Origin: Mycolicibacterium sp. TUM20985
Lineage (GTDB): Bacteria > Actinomycetota > Actinomycetes > Mycobacteriales > Mycobacteriaceae
Assembly (NCBI RefSeq): GCF_030295745.1
Contig: NZ_AP027291.1
Coordinates: forward strand, 62,001-126,000
Direction of reading: 5' to 3'
DNA length: 64,000 nt
The notes beneath the pieces were generated by a model. The model had not been told where the DNA came from. It ran no database searches and worked only from the letters and a program-made list of their open reading frames with translations. Position 1 is the first letter of the stretch. Each line of letters starts with the position of its first letter. Shown here one piece after another: positions 44,117 to 53,650 of this stretch. The position numbers and the translations under genes are program-made.

Positions 44117-46129
44117 TCAGGCGGCGACGAGCTCGGGAGTGGAATCCGCGTCGGTCTTGGGCTTGGCGAGCTGCTTCGCGGTGATCACCGCAAGGGCCGC
44201 CACTGCGGTGCCAGCGGCGAGCGCGACGACGAACCACAGCAGGTTTCCAATCGCGAAGAACACGAAGATCCCGCCGTGCGGTGCCTTGAGTGTCACGTCG
44301 AACGCCATGATCAACGCCCCGGTCACCGCGCCACCCGCCATCATCGAAGGGATGACCCGGAAGGGGTCTGCGGCGGCGAACGGAATGGCGCCCTCCGAGA
44401 TGAACGAGAAGCCGAGAAGCCAAGCACTCCAGCCGTTCTCGCGCTCGGGTTCGCTGAACAGGCCCGGACGCAGAACGGTCGAGGCCAGGGCCATCGCCAG
44501 CGGCGGCACCATGCCGGCCGCCATCACGGCGGCCATGATGCGCAGTGACGAGGGGTCCGCGATGTTGAGGCCGGCCGTGGCGAACGCGTACGCCGCCTTG
44601 TTGACCGGACCGCCGAGGTCGAAGCACATCATCAGGCCGAGGATGACGCCCAGCAGGATGACCGAGCTACCGGACAGCCCACTCAGCCAACTCGTCAGGC
44701 CCGAGGTGATGGCGGCCAGCGGACGGCCGAGCAGCAGGAACATCAGCAGGCCGACGACGAGGGACGCGATCAGCGGGATGATGACGACTGGCATCAGGCC
44801 CCGCAGCCATCGCGGGACGGTGATGCGGCTGATCCACAGCGCGGTGAAGCCGGCGATGAGGCCACCGACGATGCCGCCGATGAAGCCGCCCCCGACGAAG
44901 ACCGCGACGGCGCCCGCCGTGAAACCCGGTGCGATGCCCGGGCGGTCGGCGATGGCGAACGAGATGTAGCCCGCGAGCGCCGGGACCAGGAACGAGAACG
45001 CGAGCCCGCCGAGAGTGAACAGCACGGCGCCCAGAAACTGGACGAAGCCGCCCGGCGGCAGGTTGGTCAACGAGTTGGTGGTGGCGATGATGTTGCCGAG
45101 CGACTGGGTCGCGCCGTCGGGCTTGTTGGCGATGTCGTAGCCGGCGAGCAGGAAGCCGAGGGCGATGAGCAGACCGCCCGCGGCGACGAACGGGATCATG
45201 TAGCTGACGCCGGTGAGCAGGATCTGCCGGGTGCGGGTGCCCCAGCCGACGCCGCCCGACGCAGAGGGGGCGGCTGACGAGGCAGCGCCCGCCGTGCCCT
45301 CCACCCGAGCGGCGTTCGGATTGTCCGCCGCGGCAAGCGCTTCGGTGACCATCTTGTCGGGCTCGTTGATCGCTCGCTTGACGCCGGACGCGATGACCGG
45401 CTTGCCCGCGAATCGGCTGCGATCCTTGACGCCGACGTCGGTGGCGAAGATGACGGCCACGGCCCCCGCGATGGTTTCGGGGGGTAGCGGCGTGCTGCCC
45501 GAGGAGCCCTGCGTCTCGACCTGCAGATCGATGCCGGCCTTCTTGCCCGCGGCGACCAACGAGTCTGCGGCCATGTAGGTGTGGGCGATGCCGGTGGGGC
45601 AGGCGGTGACCGCGACGATCGTCGTGGTCTTCGCCGGCTCGGCGGGTGCGGCAGGCGCGGCGGGTGCAGCGGACGCGGGAGCCGGGTTGACGACGCCCTC
45701 GACGAGTTCGACGACCTCGGCGGCCGACCCAGCGTTGCGTAGCGATTCGACGAACTCCTTGCGCACCAACGCCCGCGCCAAGCTGGACAGCAGCTTCATG
45801 TGCTCGGCGCCGCCGGAATCGGGTGCGGCGATCAGGAAGGCGAGATCGGCCGGGCCGTCGGGTGCGCCGAAGTCGACCGGAGGGGACAGCCGGGCGAACC
45901 CGATGGTCGCCTGGTCGACGTAGGGGGAGCGGCAGTGCGGAATCGCGATGCCGCCGGGGAGGCCGGTGGCGGACTGCGCCTCGCGGGCCATCGCGGCGGC
46001 GACGAGGCCGGCACCGTCGGAGGAACGCCCGGCATCGGCGAGACGAGCGGCGAGCAGACCGATGACGGCCTCCTTGTCGCCGCCTGCGTCGACGTCGATG
46101 GCGACGAGCTCGGTGGTGATGATGGACAT
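44117..46129 (-). CDS. fruA: PTS fructose transporter subunit IIABC
   Basis: 670 residues with domains in the order A-B-C. EIIA carries phospho-His65 (GIAIPHCRSPY). After a Pro/Ala linker EIIB carries Cys177 (AVTACPTGIAHTYMAA). EIIC from about 300 onward has eight or more membrane helices (YMIPFVAAGGLLIALGFLLA; GGPVNKAAYAFATAGLN). It imports fructose and releases fructose 1-phosphate, which FruK, encoded before it, phosphorylates. It lies 21 bases after fruK and 33 before the HPr gene. Confidence 0.95.
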   Translation of the reverse strand: MSIITTELVAIDVDAGGDKEAVIGLLAARLADAGRSSDGAGLVAAAMAREAQSATGLPGGIAIPHCRSPYVDQATIGFARLSPPVDFGAPDGPADLAFLIAAPDSGGAEHMKLLSSLARALVRKEFVESLRNAGSAAEVVELVEGVVNPAPASAAPAAPAAPAEPAKTTTIVAVTACPTGIAHTYMAADSLVAAGKKAGIDLQVETQGSSGSTPLPPETIAGAVAVIFATDVGVKDRSRFAGKPVIASGVKRAINEPDKMVTEALAAADNPNAARVEGTAGAASSAAPSASGGVGWGTRTRQILLTGVSYMIPFVAAGGLLIALGFLLAGYDIANKPDGATQSLGNIIATTNSLTNLPPGGFVQFLGAVLFTLGGLAFSFLVPALAGYISFAIADRPGIAPGFTAGAVAVFVGGGFIGGIVGGLIAGFTALWISRITVPRWLRGLMPVVIIPLIASLVVGLLMFLLLGRPLAAITSGLTSWLSGLSGSSVILLGVILGLMMCFDLGGPVNKAAYAFATAGLNIADPSSLRIMAAVMAAGMVPPLAMALASTVLRPGLFSEPERENGWSAWLLGFSFISEGAIPFAAADPFRVIPSMMAGGAVTGALIMAFDVTLKAPHGGIFVFFAIGNLLWFVVALAAGTAVAALAVITAKQLAKPKTDADSTPELVAA

Positions 46130-46150
46130 TCTCTTACTTCCTCTTGTTGG

Positions 46151-47128
46151 TTACGGACGACTGGATGCGGGTGAAATGGCATACACCCGAACGGCATTGA
46201 GGTCGATCTGGGACGGGGTGGGGAGTGCGGAGCCGGGTAGGGCCGCTGCCGCGCTGCCGTAGGCGACCGCCATCTGCAGGCGACGCGGAGGCTCGGCGCC
46301 GCCGACCGCTGCCCGAACGTAGCCGGCGAGTGACGAGTCACCAGCGCCGACGGTGCTGCGCGGTGAGATCGGCGGCGGTGCGGCCATCCAGCTGCCGCAG
46401 GCGTCGACCAGGATCGCGCCGGCCGCGCCCAGCGTGACGAGGACGGTCTTGGCGCCGCGTTCGATGAGCTGGTTCGCGGCCGCGACCACCGGGGTCGGAT
46501 CGCCCTGAGCGGCAGCTGCTTCCAGCTCTTCCGGTGACGCGCCGACGAGGCCGGCAAGTTCCTCGGCGTTGGGTTTGATGACGTCCGGTGCCGCCGTGCC
46601 GAATCCCGCGGCGAGGGCGGCGAGTGGACGCTCGGAGGTGTCGACCGCGATCTGGCAGGACGCCGACGCGAGCCGCGCGACCACGTCGGCGTACCAGTCG
46701 TCGGGAACACCCGGTGGCAAGGAGCCGGAAAGCACGACCCACGAAGCGTTCTCGGCATGCGCGACGACCGTCTTGGTCAGGGCGGCCAGTGCGTCGGCGT
46801 CGAGGTGGGCGCCCGGTTCGTTGAGTTTGGTGGTGGTGCCGTCGGCTTCGGTGATCGCCAGGTTGGTCCGCACCACGCCGCTGACCGGCACGGACTCGAA
46901 GGTGACACCCGCCATGCGGAGGGCGGTGAGCATCGGATCGTCGTCGGCGGCGGGGAGCACGGCGACCGCGTCGAGGCCCGCGAGGATCAGGGCGCGAGCC
47001 ACGTTGACACCCTTGCCGCCGGGCTCGCTGATGGCGGAGGTGACACGGTGTACGGCGCCGCGGGTGAGCGGGGTGCCCAGTGCGACGGTCCGGTCGATGC
47101 TGGGGTTGGGGGTGACGGTGACGATCAT
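46151..47128 (-). CDS. fruK: 1-phosphofructokinase
   Basis: 325 residues of the PfkB family. The N-terminal MIVTVTPNPSIDRTVALG and GGKGVNVARALILAGLD are characteristic of FruK, and the catalytic Asp lies in the anion-hole motif TVGAGDSSLAGYV near residue 260. It converts fructose 1-phosphate to fructose 1,6-bisphosphate. Its ATG overlaps the repressor stop by four bases (ATGA). Confidence 0.95.
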   Translation of the reverse strand: MIVTVTPNPSIDRTVALGTPLTRGAVHRVTSAISEPGGKGVNVARALILAGLDAVAVLPAADDDPMLTALRMAGVTFESVPVSGVVRTNLAITEADGTTTKLNEPGAHLDADALAALTKTVVAHAENASWVVLSGSLPPGVPDDWYADVVARLASASCQIAVDTSERPLAALAAGFGTAAPDVIKPNAEELAGLVGASPEELEAAAAQGDPTPVVAAANQLIERGAKTVLVTLGAAGAILVDACGSWMAAPPPISPRSTVGAGDSSLAGYVRAAVGGAEPPRRLQMAVAYGSAAAALPGSALPTPSQIDLNAVRVYAISPASSRP

Positions 47129-47904
47129 TCGGCGCCTCCCGTCGCGATGACCTCGACGCCGTGGTCGGTGAGGATGCGACGGTCCGCATCGGAGATCTCG
47201 GCGTCGGTGATGAGGGTGTCGACGCTGGACAGCGGGGCGAAGCTGACGAAGTCCTCACGGCCGACCTTCGTCGAGTCCGCCGCGACGACGACGTAGTTGG
47301 CGCTCGCGACCATGGCGCGTTTCACCGCGGCCTCCTCGCTGTCGGGGGTGGAGAGTCCGTGCCTTGCGCTGATGCCGTTGGTGCCGATGAAGGCGATGTC
47401 GACGCGCAGGTTGTCGAGCACGCGGAGCGCCTGTTCGCCGACGGCGGCCTGGGTGATGCCCCTGACCCGGCCGCCGAGCAGTTGCAGGGACACCGTCGGG
47501 ACCGATGCCAGCCGGGCGGCGATCGGCACGGAGTTGGTCACGACGACGAGTTCGCGATCGGTAGGCAGCAGGTTGGCGATCCGCGCCGTCGTGGTTCCGG
47601 CGTCGAGGAGGACGCTGGCGCCGCTCAGTGGGAAGAACTCGCCCGCGGCTTCGGCGATGGCGTCCTTGTAGTCGGCGCGTGTGGTCTCCCGCTCGCCGAC
47701 GCCCGGTTCGACGAGGTGCAGCGCCCGCGTCGGAACGGCGCCGCCGTGCACGCGGCGAAGCACGCCGGCGCGGTCCAGGACCGCGAGGTCGCGGCGCACG
47801 GTCTCGGTCGTGACGTCGTAGGTCAGTGCCAGCTCGGCAACCGAGGCGCGGCCCTGGCTGATCACCATTTCGGCGATCGCTTGCTGGCGCTCCTCGGCGT
47901 ACAT
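47125..47904 (-). CDS. DeoR-family transcriptional repressor of the fructose operon
   Basis: 259 residues. The N-terminal DeoR winged helix is seen in MYAEERQQAIAEMVISQG and VTTETVRRDLAVLDRAGVLR, followed by RRVHGGAVP. The C-terminal sugar-phosphate sensor has LDAGTTTARIANLLP and FIGTNGISARHGLSTPD. It probably senses fructose 1-phosphate. It is first in the operon, diverges from ptsI, and likely acts on the 101-base region between them. Confidence 0.93.
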   Translation of the reverse strand: MYAEERQQAIAEMVISQGRASVAELALTYDVTTETVRRDLAVLDRAGVLRRVHGGAVPTRALHLVEPGVGERETTRADYKDAIAEAAGEFFPLSGASVLLDAGTTTARIANLLPTDRELVVVTNSVPIAARLASVPTVSLQLLGGRVRGITQAAVGEQALRVLDNLRVDIAFIGTNGISARHGLSTPDSEEAAVKRAMVASANYVVVAADSTKVGREDFVSFAPLSSVDTLITDAEISDADRRILTDHGVEVIATGGAE

Positions 47905-47970
47905 GACACTCCGTCTGTGTGGGTATGTGGTTTTCGAATGTTGATATCGTTGGTTTTACCCCTGAGTGTG

Positions 47971-47998
47971 TTGACTTGTCAATGTTTTCCTGTAACCT
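47971..47998 (+). promoter_or_regulatory. ptsI promoter with overlapping TTGAC-TT-GTCAA inverted repeat
   Basis: TTGACT (47971-47976) and TAACCT (47993-47998) are spaced by 16 bases, and the ptsI ATG at 48006 is only eight bases beyond the -10 box, so the transcript should be leaderless; no ribosome site is seen. The -35 box lies in a palindrome TTGAC-TT-GTCAA (47971-47982), a likely operator for the divergent DeoR-type repressor. Confidence 0.6.
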
Positions 47999-48005
47999 GG
48001 TTCAC

Positions 48006-49727
48006 ATGAGCACGACATCTTCTGCCACGTCACTCCGATCCGCGGATCTCGCGCCGCCCTCACCAGGAACCGTGCTGCAGGGCATTCCGGCCGTGGGCGG
48101 GGTGCAGTACGCCCCCGTGATCCGGCCGGGCACGCGGCCGAGCGTCGACGATGCCACGACCGACGGTGACCTCGCCGATGCCGAGCGGCCCGGTGAGGTC
48201 GAACGCTTCACGGCTGCGGCCGCCGCGGTGGCGGACAGGCTGCGGGAACGTGCGGCGAACGCGTCCGGCGCCGCGTCGGAGGTGCTGGCGACCACCGCGA
48301 GCCTGGCGCAGGACCGGGCGTGGATCGCAGCCGCCGAGAAGCGGATCTCCGGCGGCAGCCCCGCCGTGCGGGCGGTGACTGGCGCGGTCGAGCAGTTCGT
48401 CACCATGTTCACGCAGTTGGGCGGGCTGATGGCCGAGCGGGTGACCGACCTGCGGGACATCCGCGACCGCGTCATCGCCGAGCTCAGCGGCCTGCCCGAG
48501 CCCGGCGTCCCGGTCCCCGAGGTTCCCTCGATCCTGTGCGCCGAGGATCTGGCCCCCGTCGACACCGCCGGGCTGGACGCCTCGTTGGTGGTCGCGCTCG
48601 CGACGACCCTGGGTGGCCCGACCAGTCACACCGCGATCATCGCCCGCCAACTCGGCATCCCGTGCGTGGTCGCGGTCGACGGACTGGACTCCGTCGCCGC
48701 GGGAACGATGGTCATGGTCGACGGCACGGTCGGCACGGTGACGGTGTCCCCGGACGAAGCCGCCGCGACGCGCGCGGTCGAGCTGGCGCGGGGGGAAGCC
48801 GACCTCGCGAAGAGCTGGAGCGGTCCCGGTGCCACCGCCGACGGGCACGTCATCGCGATCCTGGCCAACGTTCAAGACGGTGCGGCCGCGCGGTCGGCGC
48901 GGGAGACGCCCGCGGAGGGCGTCGGCCTGTTCCGCACCGAATTGTGCTTCCTCAACCGCTCCACGGAACCCTCGGTGGAGGAGCAGGCGCAGATCTACGG
49001 CGAGGTGCTCGACGCGTTCGCCGGACACAAGGTCGTCATCCGGACCCTCGACGCCGGATCGGACAAGCCGCTGAAGTTCGTCGGCCATCCCGAGGAGGCG
49101 AACCCCGCGCTGGGCGTACGCGGGATCCGCATCGCCGCCGGCAACCCGGGCATCTTGACCAGGCAACTCGAGGGGATCGCGGCGGCGTCGAAGGCGACCG
49201 GCAACGCGCCGTGGGTGATGGCCCCGATGATCGCCACGCCAGCCGAGGCACAGGCCTTCGCGGAAGAGACTAGGGCGTACGGACTGGTACCCGGCGTGAT
49301 GATCGAGGTGCCCGCGGCGGCACTACTCGCCGACCGGATCCTCGAGCATGTCGAGTTCCTGTCCATCGGCACGAACGACCTGACCCAGTACACGATGGCC
49401 GCCGATCGGATGTCGGCCGAACTGGCGACGCTCACCGATCCCTGGCAGCCCGCGGTGCTGGCGCTGGTGGCGATGGCGGCGAGGGCTGGCGTGGCGGCCG
49501 GCAAGCCCGTCGGCGTCTGCGGTGAAGCAGCCGCCGACCCGCAACTGGCCTGCGTGCTGGTGGGTTTGGGCGTGTCGTCACTCTCGGCAGCCGCAGCGGC
49601 CGTCAGCGGCGTCGGGGCCAAGCTCGCCAAGGTCACCCTCGCGCAGTGCCGTGCGGCGGCCGACGCCGCGCTGGCCACGGCCACCGCCGCCGATGCGCGG
49701 GCGGCGGCAAGCGCGGTCCTCACCTAG
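48006..49727 (+). CDS. ptsI: PTS enzyme I (phosphoenolpyruvate-protein phosphotransferase)
   Basis: 573 residues. The phospho-His is in GGPTSHTAIIARQLG near residue 206. The C-terminal PEP-binding barrel shows GVGLFRTELCFLNR, LDAGSDKPLKF, FLSIGTNDLTQYTMAADR and the catalytic Cys in GVCGEAAADPQ. It starts the phosphate relay to HPr and FruA across the divergent promoter. The N-terminus has about 20 extra Ser/Ala-rich residues. The ATG at 48006 follows directly after a promoter-like sequence. Confidence 0.95.
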   Translation: MSTTSSATSLRSADLAPPSPGTVLQGIPAVGGVQYAPVIRPGTRPSVDDATTDGDLADAERPGEVERFTAAAAAVADRLRERAANASGAASEVLATTASLAQDRAWIAAAEKRISGGSPAVRAVTGAVEQFVTMFTQLGGLMAERVTDLRDIRDRVIAELSGLPEPGVPVPEVPSILCAEDLAPVDTAGLDASLVVALATTLGGPTSHTAIIARQLGIPCVVAVDGLDSVAAGTMVMVDGTVGTVTVSPDEAAATRAVELARGEADLAKSWSGPGATADGHVIAILANVQDGAAARSARETPAEGVGLFRTELCFLNRSTEPSVEEQAQIYGEVLDAFAGHKVVIRTLDAGSDKPLKFVGHPEEANPALGVRGIRIAAGNPGILTRQLEGIAAASKATGNAPWVMAPMIATPAEAQAFAEETRAYGLVPGVMIEVPAAALLADRILEHVEFLSIGTNDLTQYTMAADRMSAELATLTDPWQPAVLALVAMAARAGVAAGKPVGVCGEAAADPQLACVLVGLGVSSLSAAAAAVSGVGAKLAKVTLAQCRAAADAALATATAADARAAASAVLT

Positions 49728-49767
49728 CGCGAGGAATCATTCGGACCGCAGTCCGGTTGATGAGGGT

Positions 49768-50742
49768 ATGCCCGCCATCACCGCCGACACCCTGACTCTT
49801 ACCCGCATCACCGGGCGCGGCGCGACCGACACCTCGCGTCCGGTCCGGTCGGTGACGACCGGACCTCGGGGTTACGAGGGCGAGGGCTTCCCCGTCGTCC
49901 GTGCGTTCGCGGGCGTCAGTGCCGCGGCGCTCGACCCCTTCGTTCACATGGACGAGATGGGCGAGGTCGAATACGAGCCCGGCGAACCGCGCGGCACCGA
50001 CTGGCATCCGCACCGCGGCTTCGAGACGGTCACCTACATGATCGACGGCCGCTTCGCCCACCAGGATTCACACGGCGGTGGCGGACTCATCACCGACGGC
50101 GCCACGCAGTGGATGACCGCCGGCTCGGGCATCCTGCACATCGAGACCCCGCCCGCCGAACTCGTCGAGAGCGGTGGCACGTTCCACGGCATCCAGCTGT
50201 GGGTGAACCTCCCCCGCAAGGACAAGTTCGCCACACCGCGGTACCAGGCGATCGAGGGCGGACAGGTCAAGCTGTTGTCCTCCGACGACGGTGGCGCGCT
50301 TGTCCGGATCATCGCGGGTGAGATCGACGACCAACAGGGTCCTGGCTCGACGTATACGCCAATCACGTTGGCGCATACCACCATCGCGCCGGGGGCACGC
50401 CTGGACGTGCCGTGGAACCGTGACTTCAACGCGCTGGTCTACGTGCTGGCCGGCGAGGGTGCGGTCGGCCCGGTCGGAAAGCCGATTCGGGCGGGTCAGC
50501 TCGCGGTCATGGGCCCGGGCGACCGGATCACGGTCGCAGCCAACGCCTCGCAGGATTCGCGCACACCCGCCATGGAGGTTCTGCTGTTGGGCGGCAAGCC
50601 CATTCGCGAACCCGTGTTCCACTACGGCCCCTTCGTGATGAACTCCAAGGCGGAGCTGATCCAGGCGATGGAGGACTACAACGCAGGCAAGTTCGGCACC
50701 ATCCCGCCCAACGCGTTGATGCCGCACACCTCGCTGCGCTAG
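49768..50742 (+). CDS. Pirin family protein (intact)
   Basis: 324 residues, a bicupin. The N-terminal cupin has the metal-binding pattern WHPHRGFETVTYMIDG, HQDSHGGG and MTAGSGILHIETPP. The C-terminal half ends FVMNSKAELIQAMEDYNAG, typical of the longer pirin group. GAGGG lies four bases ahead of the ATG. Bacterial pirins include quercetin dioxygenases and regulators of pyruvate metabolism; the role here is unknown. It belongs to a different subgroup from the two decayed pirins at 14-16 kb. Its stop overlaps the FUSC stop on the other strand. Confidence 0.93.
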   Translation: MPAITADTLTLTRITGRGATDTSRPVRSVTTGPRGYEGEGFPVVRAFAGVSAAALDPFVHMDEMGEVEYEPGEPRGTDWHPHRGFETVTYMIDGRFAHQDSHGGGGLITDGATQWMTAGSGILHIETPPAELVESGGTFHGIQLWVNLPRKDKFATPRYQAIEGGQVKLLSSDDGGALVRIIAGEIDDQQGPGSTYTPITLAHTTIAPGARLDVPWNRDFNALVYVLAGEGAVGPVGKPIRAGQLAVMGPGDRITVAANASQDSRTPAMEVLLLGGKPIREPVFHYGPFVMNSKAELIQAMEDYNAGKFGTIPPNALMPHTSLR

Positions 50743-52877
50743 GAGGCATGCACCGGCTGCGGGTAGAGCAGCTCCAGCTCGCCGAGGTTGGCAGCCACCG
50801 TGACCAGCGCCAGCGCAGCCCTGATCGCCAGCTCGTCGTCGATGGCCTCGGCGCGCAGAGCCAGCACGAAGTCGTCGCTGATCGGCCCCAACTCGTGCAC
50901 CGGGCGTCTGCCGTGCAGACGATCACGGATCGCGCCGGTATGGCGCTCGAGCACGTCGCGCACCTGCGGGTACGCGGCCAGCGGTGGCGGCACCACGTCG
51001 GCGATCAGCTCTGCGGCGGTCCGCACCCGGACGGCCTGGTTGGCGGCGCGAATGACCGGCGCACGCTGGTCGGTCGATCCGCCGCTCTCCGAAAGGTATT
51101 GGCGGACGGCATCATCCAGCGTCCGTGTGGCCGTCATCGCGGAGTAGCCCAACGAGGAGATGCGGTCGTTGGCCGATTCGGACGCCCCCCGGGTCACCCG
51201 CTTGACCGCCGCGGTCAGGTACGTCGCCCCGGCCGCGACGGCGGCGTCCACGGCCCGTGACACCCGTGCGGCCGCGCCCCGGGGCCACAGGAGCAGCGAT
51301 ACGACGGCGCCCACCAACGCGCCCACCACGACGTCCTCCACCCGGATCAGTCCCACCTGCCAACCGCTGGGACTGATCACGTTGAAGATGATCAGCACCA
51401 TCATCGTGAACATCGCCTGGCCCGCCACGAACGACGCGACCTCCGGCACGTAGGCCGAGCCGAAGGCGACGAGGGGCAACGTCATCCACAGCACGATGGG
51501 TTCGACGCCCATCAATTCGATGAAGACCACGCCGAGCAGGAAGCCGATCGTCGTGCCGACGACGGCGCGCACCACCCTCGTTCCCGTGGTCAGTGCACTG
51601 CTGCGCAGGACGGACATCGCGCCGAGGACTACCCAGAATCCGTGCTGCACGGGGAAGACGTGGGTGACCCCGACCGCGAGTGCGAGGCCGAGGCCGGTGC
51701 GGACGCTGTTGCGCACGACGACGGCCCTGGTGGCAAGGAACCCGCCGAAGAAGGAGGTGAGCGCCTGAGACTCGGACAGGACCCGTTCGGCGGCTCCCGC
51801 CTCGGGTAGCCCGCGGCCGAGGACGCGAGCCCAGACCGGGCGAGCGTCGGCCGCGGCGGCGATGCCGATGACCCGGCCCGTGGTCCCCACGCACCCCGAT
51901 ATGGTGCGCCTGGTCAACAATTTTCGCCCCACGCCAATGGCGGTGGCGTCTCGTGGTTCGGCGATCATCTCGATGATGTCGTCGCGGTAGCTGCTCTGCG
52001 CGATCAGCCGCTGGAACGCCAGCGCGTCGGCGAGGTCGGCGCGGTGCGCGTCGCGGTCGGCGACTTGGGCGTCTAGGACCAGCGTGCTCTCGCGCAGCAC
52101 CCGAACGACGGGGTCGCGCATCTCGGCCAACAGATCGCCGCTGGCGTCGGTCACGCGATCGGAGAGCCACTGCAGATCGTCGACCACCCGGACCAGTGCG
52201 CGACTCCCCGCGGTCAACCCGACCGGCCGGAAGTCGGCACCGAGGAAGTTGGCGCGCAGCGCACCCATCGCCGACGCCAGATCGTCGGCCGTGGCCCTCC
52301 CCTCGAGCCGGTCGGCCAGCGTCCGGCAGACGGCGGCGGCGTGCCTGCGGAGCTCGCCGTGGTGTCGCGGCGGGAGGAGGAACAGCGCGGCGGGCACGGC
52401 CAGCGACAGCGCGATGGTCCAGCCGAGGAGGCGCTCCGGGATGGGACCGGGGGGCGTGCACGCGGGCAGCACGAAGGTCAGCAGGGTCGACCGCTGGCCC
52501 GCGGCAACGCTCTCACTGAGCACGCCCGAGAACGTCACCGCGACCCCGAGCAGGAACATCGTCAACACGGCCAGCCAGGGGATCGGTGCCACCAGGGATC
52601 CCAGGGTGATGAGGATGAAGCCGTTGACCGCGAGGCCGCCGTAGGACAGCGCCCGCGCGGGCCGGTTGCCGGGGAAGTCGACGGTGATCAGCAGTGCCAC
52701 CGAGCCGAAGATCGCGAATAGCGGTGTCTGCGAACCACTTCCGACCGCGAAGCCGACGGCTGCGGCCAGCGGCAGCACGATCGCCGCCCGTACCGCACGC
52801 CGTGCCGCGTCGTGCTCCGGATCGCGTCGTGCGACCCGTTCGACCGCCCTGCGCCAGAGAACGGCCGGGGTCAGCAT
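50739..52877 (-). CDS. FUSC-family inner membrane protein (aromatic acid/fusaric acid efflux-like)
   Basis: 712 residues. The arrangement is two blocks of about five to six membrane helices (AIVLPLAAAVGFAVGSGSQT; NSVRTGLGLALAVGVTHVFP), each followed by a cytosolic helical stretch, as in YccS/FUSC proteins. Such proteins are proposed aryl-acid or drug exporters. The ATG at 52877 (MLTPAVLWRRAVERVARRD) fits the family better than upstream codons. It follows the TetR gene on the same strand by 23 bases, so that regulator probably controls it. Confidence 0.9.
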   Translation of the reverse strand: MLTPAVLWRRAVERVARRDPEHDAARRAVRAAIVLPLAAAVGFAVGSGSQTPLFAIFGSVALLITVDFPGNRPARALSYGGLAVNGFILITLGSLVAPIPWLAVLTMFLLGVAVTFSGVLSESVAAGQRSTLLTFVLPACTPPGPIPERLLGWTIALSLAVPAALFLLPPRHHGELRRHAAAVCRTLADRLEGRATADDLASAMGALRANFLGADFRPVGLTAGSRALVRVVDDLQWLSDRVTDASGDLLAEMRDPVVRVLRESTLVLDAQVADRDAHRADLADALAFQRLIAQSSYRDDIIEMIAEPRDATAIGVGRKLLTRRTISGCVGTTGRVIGIAAAADARPVWARVLGRGLPEAGAAERVLSESQALTSFFGGFLATRAVVVRNSVRTGLGLALAVGVTHVFPVQHGFWVVLGAMSVLRSSALTTGTRVVRAVVGTTIGFLLGVVFIELMGVEPIVLWMTLPLVAFGSAYVPEVASFVAGQAMFTMMVLIIFNVISPSGWQVGLIRVEDVVVGALVGAVVSLLLWPRGAAARVSRAVDAAVAAGATYLTAAVKRVTRGASESANDRISSLGYSAMTATRTLDDAVRQYLSESGGSTDQRAPVIRAANQAVRVRTAAELIADVVPPPLAAYPQVRDVLERHTGAIRDRLHGRRPVHELGPISDDFVLALRAEAIDDELAIRAALALVTVAANLGELELLYPQPVHAS

Positions 52878-52900
52878 GCCCCGGATGGTAGACCGCCGGA

Positions 52901-53464
52901 TCAGTCGACGTCCGGCACCGATGCGAACCTGCCGGAATCGAGGGCGGCGAGCATCTGATCGGCCACCCATCTGAGGCCGACGGTGTCGCGGGGCAGCGTC
53001 GACTGCTCATAGCCGATCAGCAGATACATGCCCCACGAGGCGAAGACCTGGGCCTGGTGTTCGTGATGCAGAATCTCCTGCGCCGCTTCACGCAGGACGT
53101 CGAACCGCCGCCCGTCGACGGTGGACTGCACCGCGAACACCCCCGGGTCGATCGAGCTCCACACGCGGATCGCCGCCTCGGCGCCGTGGGGCAGGGCAAG
53201 GGCATGCGCGATGATCGTGTCGATGCGCCGTCGCGGATCGCGTTCGGCGTACGCCACGGCCATCCCCTCCACGCGCTGCTGCAGCCAGTAGTCGACGAGC
53301 GCCCTGGTGAACGCCGACCAGCTGGGGAAGTAGTGGTAGAAGGACCCCGTGGTGACGCCGAGGCGTTGACATACGCCGGCGAGTTTGAGGCCGCCGTACC
53401 CGAGGTCGGACAGCACGTCGAGGCCTGTCTCCAAATAGGACTCCCGAGACACCGCACCCGCCAT
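52901..53464 (-). CDS. TetR-family regulator upstream of the FUSC transporter
   Basis: 187 residues with an N-terminal TetR HTH (YGGLKLAGVCQRLGVTTGSF, YHYFPSWSAFTRAL) and a helical ligand domain. It forms an apparent operon with the FUSC gene and diverges from another TetR gene with 186 bases between them. It is probably an autorepressor of the pair, responding to the exported compound. Confidence 0.92.
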   Translation of the reverse strand: MAGAVSRESYLETGLDVLSDLGYGGLKLAGVCQRLGVTTGSFYHYFPSWSAFTRALVDYWLQQRVEGMAVAYAERDPRRRIDTIIAHALALPHGAEAAIRVWSSIDPGVFAVQSTVDGRRFDVLREAAQEILHHEHQAQVFASWGMYLLIGYEQSTLPRDTVGLRWVADQMLAALDSGRFASVPDVD

Positions 53465-53650
53465 GCGAGAACCCTAATGGCCGAAGCCCGAGCGGGCGCT
53501 CCGCTGGCGAACGCTGGGGGCGTCCTACTTCCGTAATATTCGCTAGTCCGCGGCGATTGACGGCGCAGTAGGTTTGCTGGATTGCAGGGATTTACGCGCC
53601 CGCAACATTTGGGCTTCTGCATCCCTGGACCCGTGTGGCACAATTTGACC

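Noticed and set aside
49742..49755. CGGAC-CGCA-GTCCG between ptsI and pirin
   Set aside because: Only a 5-bp stem in a G+C-rich genome; neither a convincing terminator nor operator.
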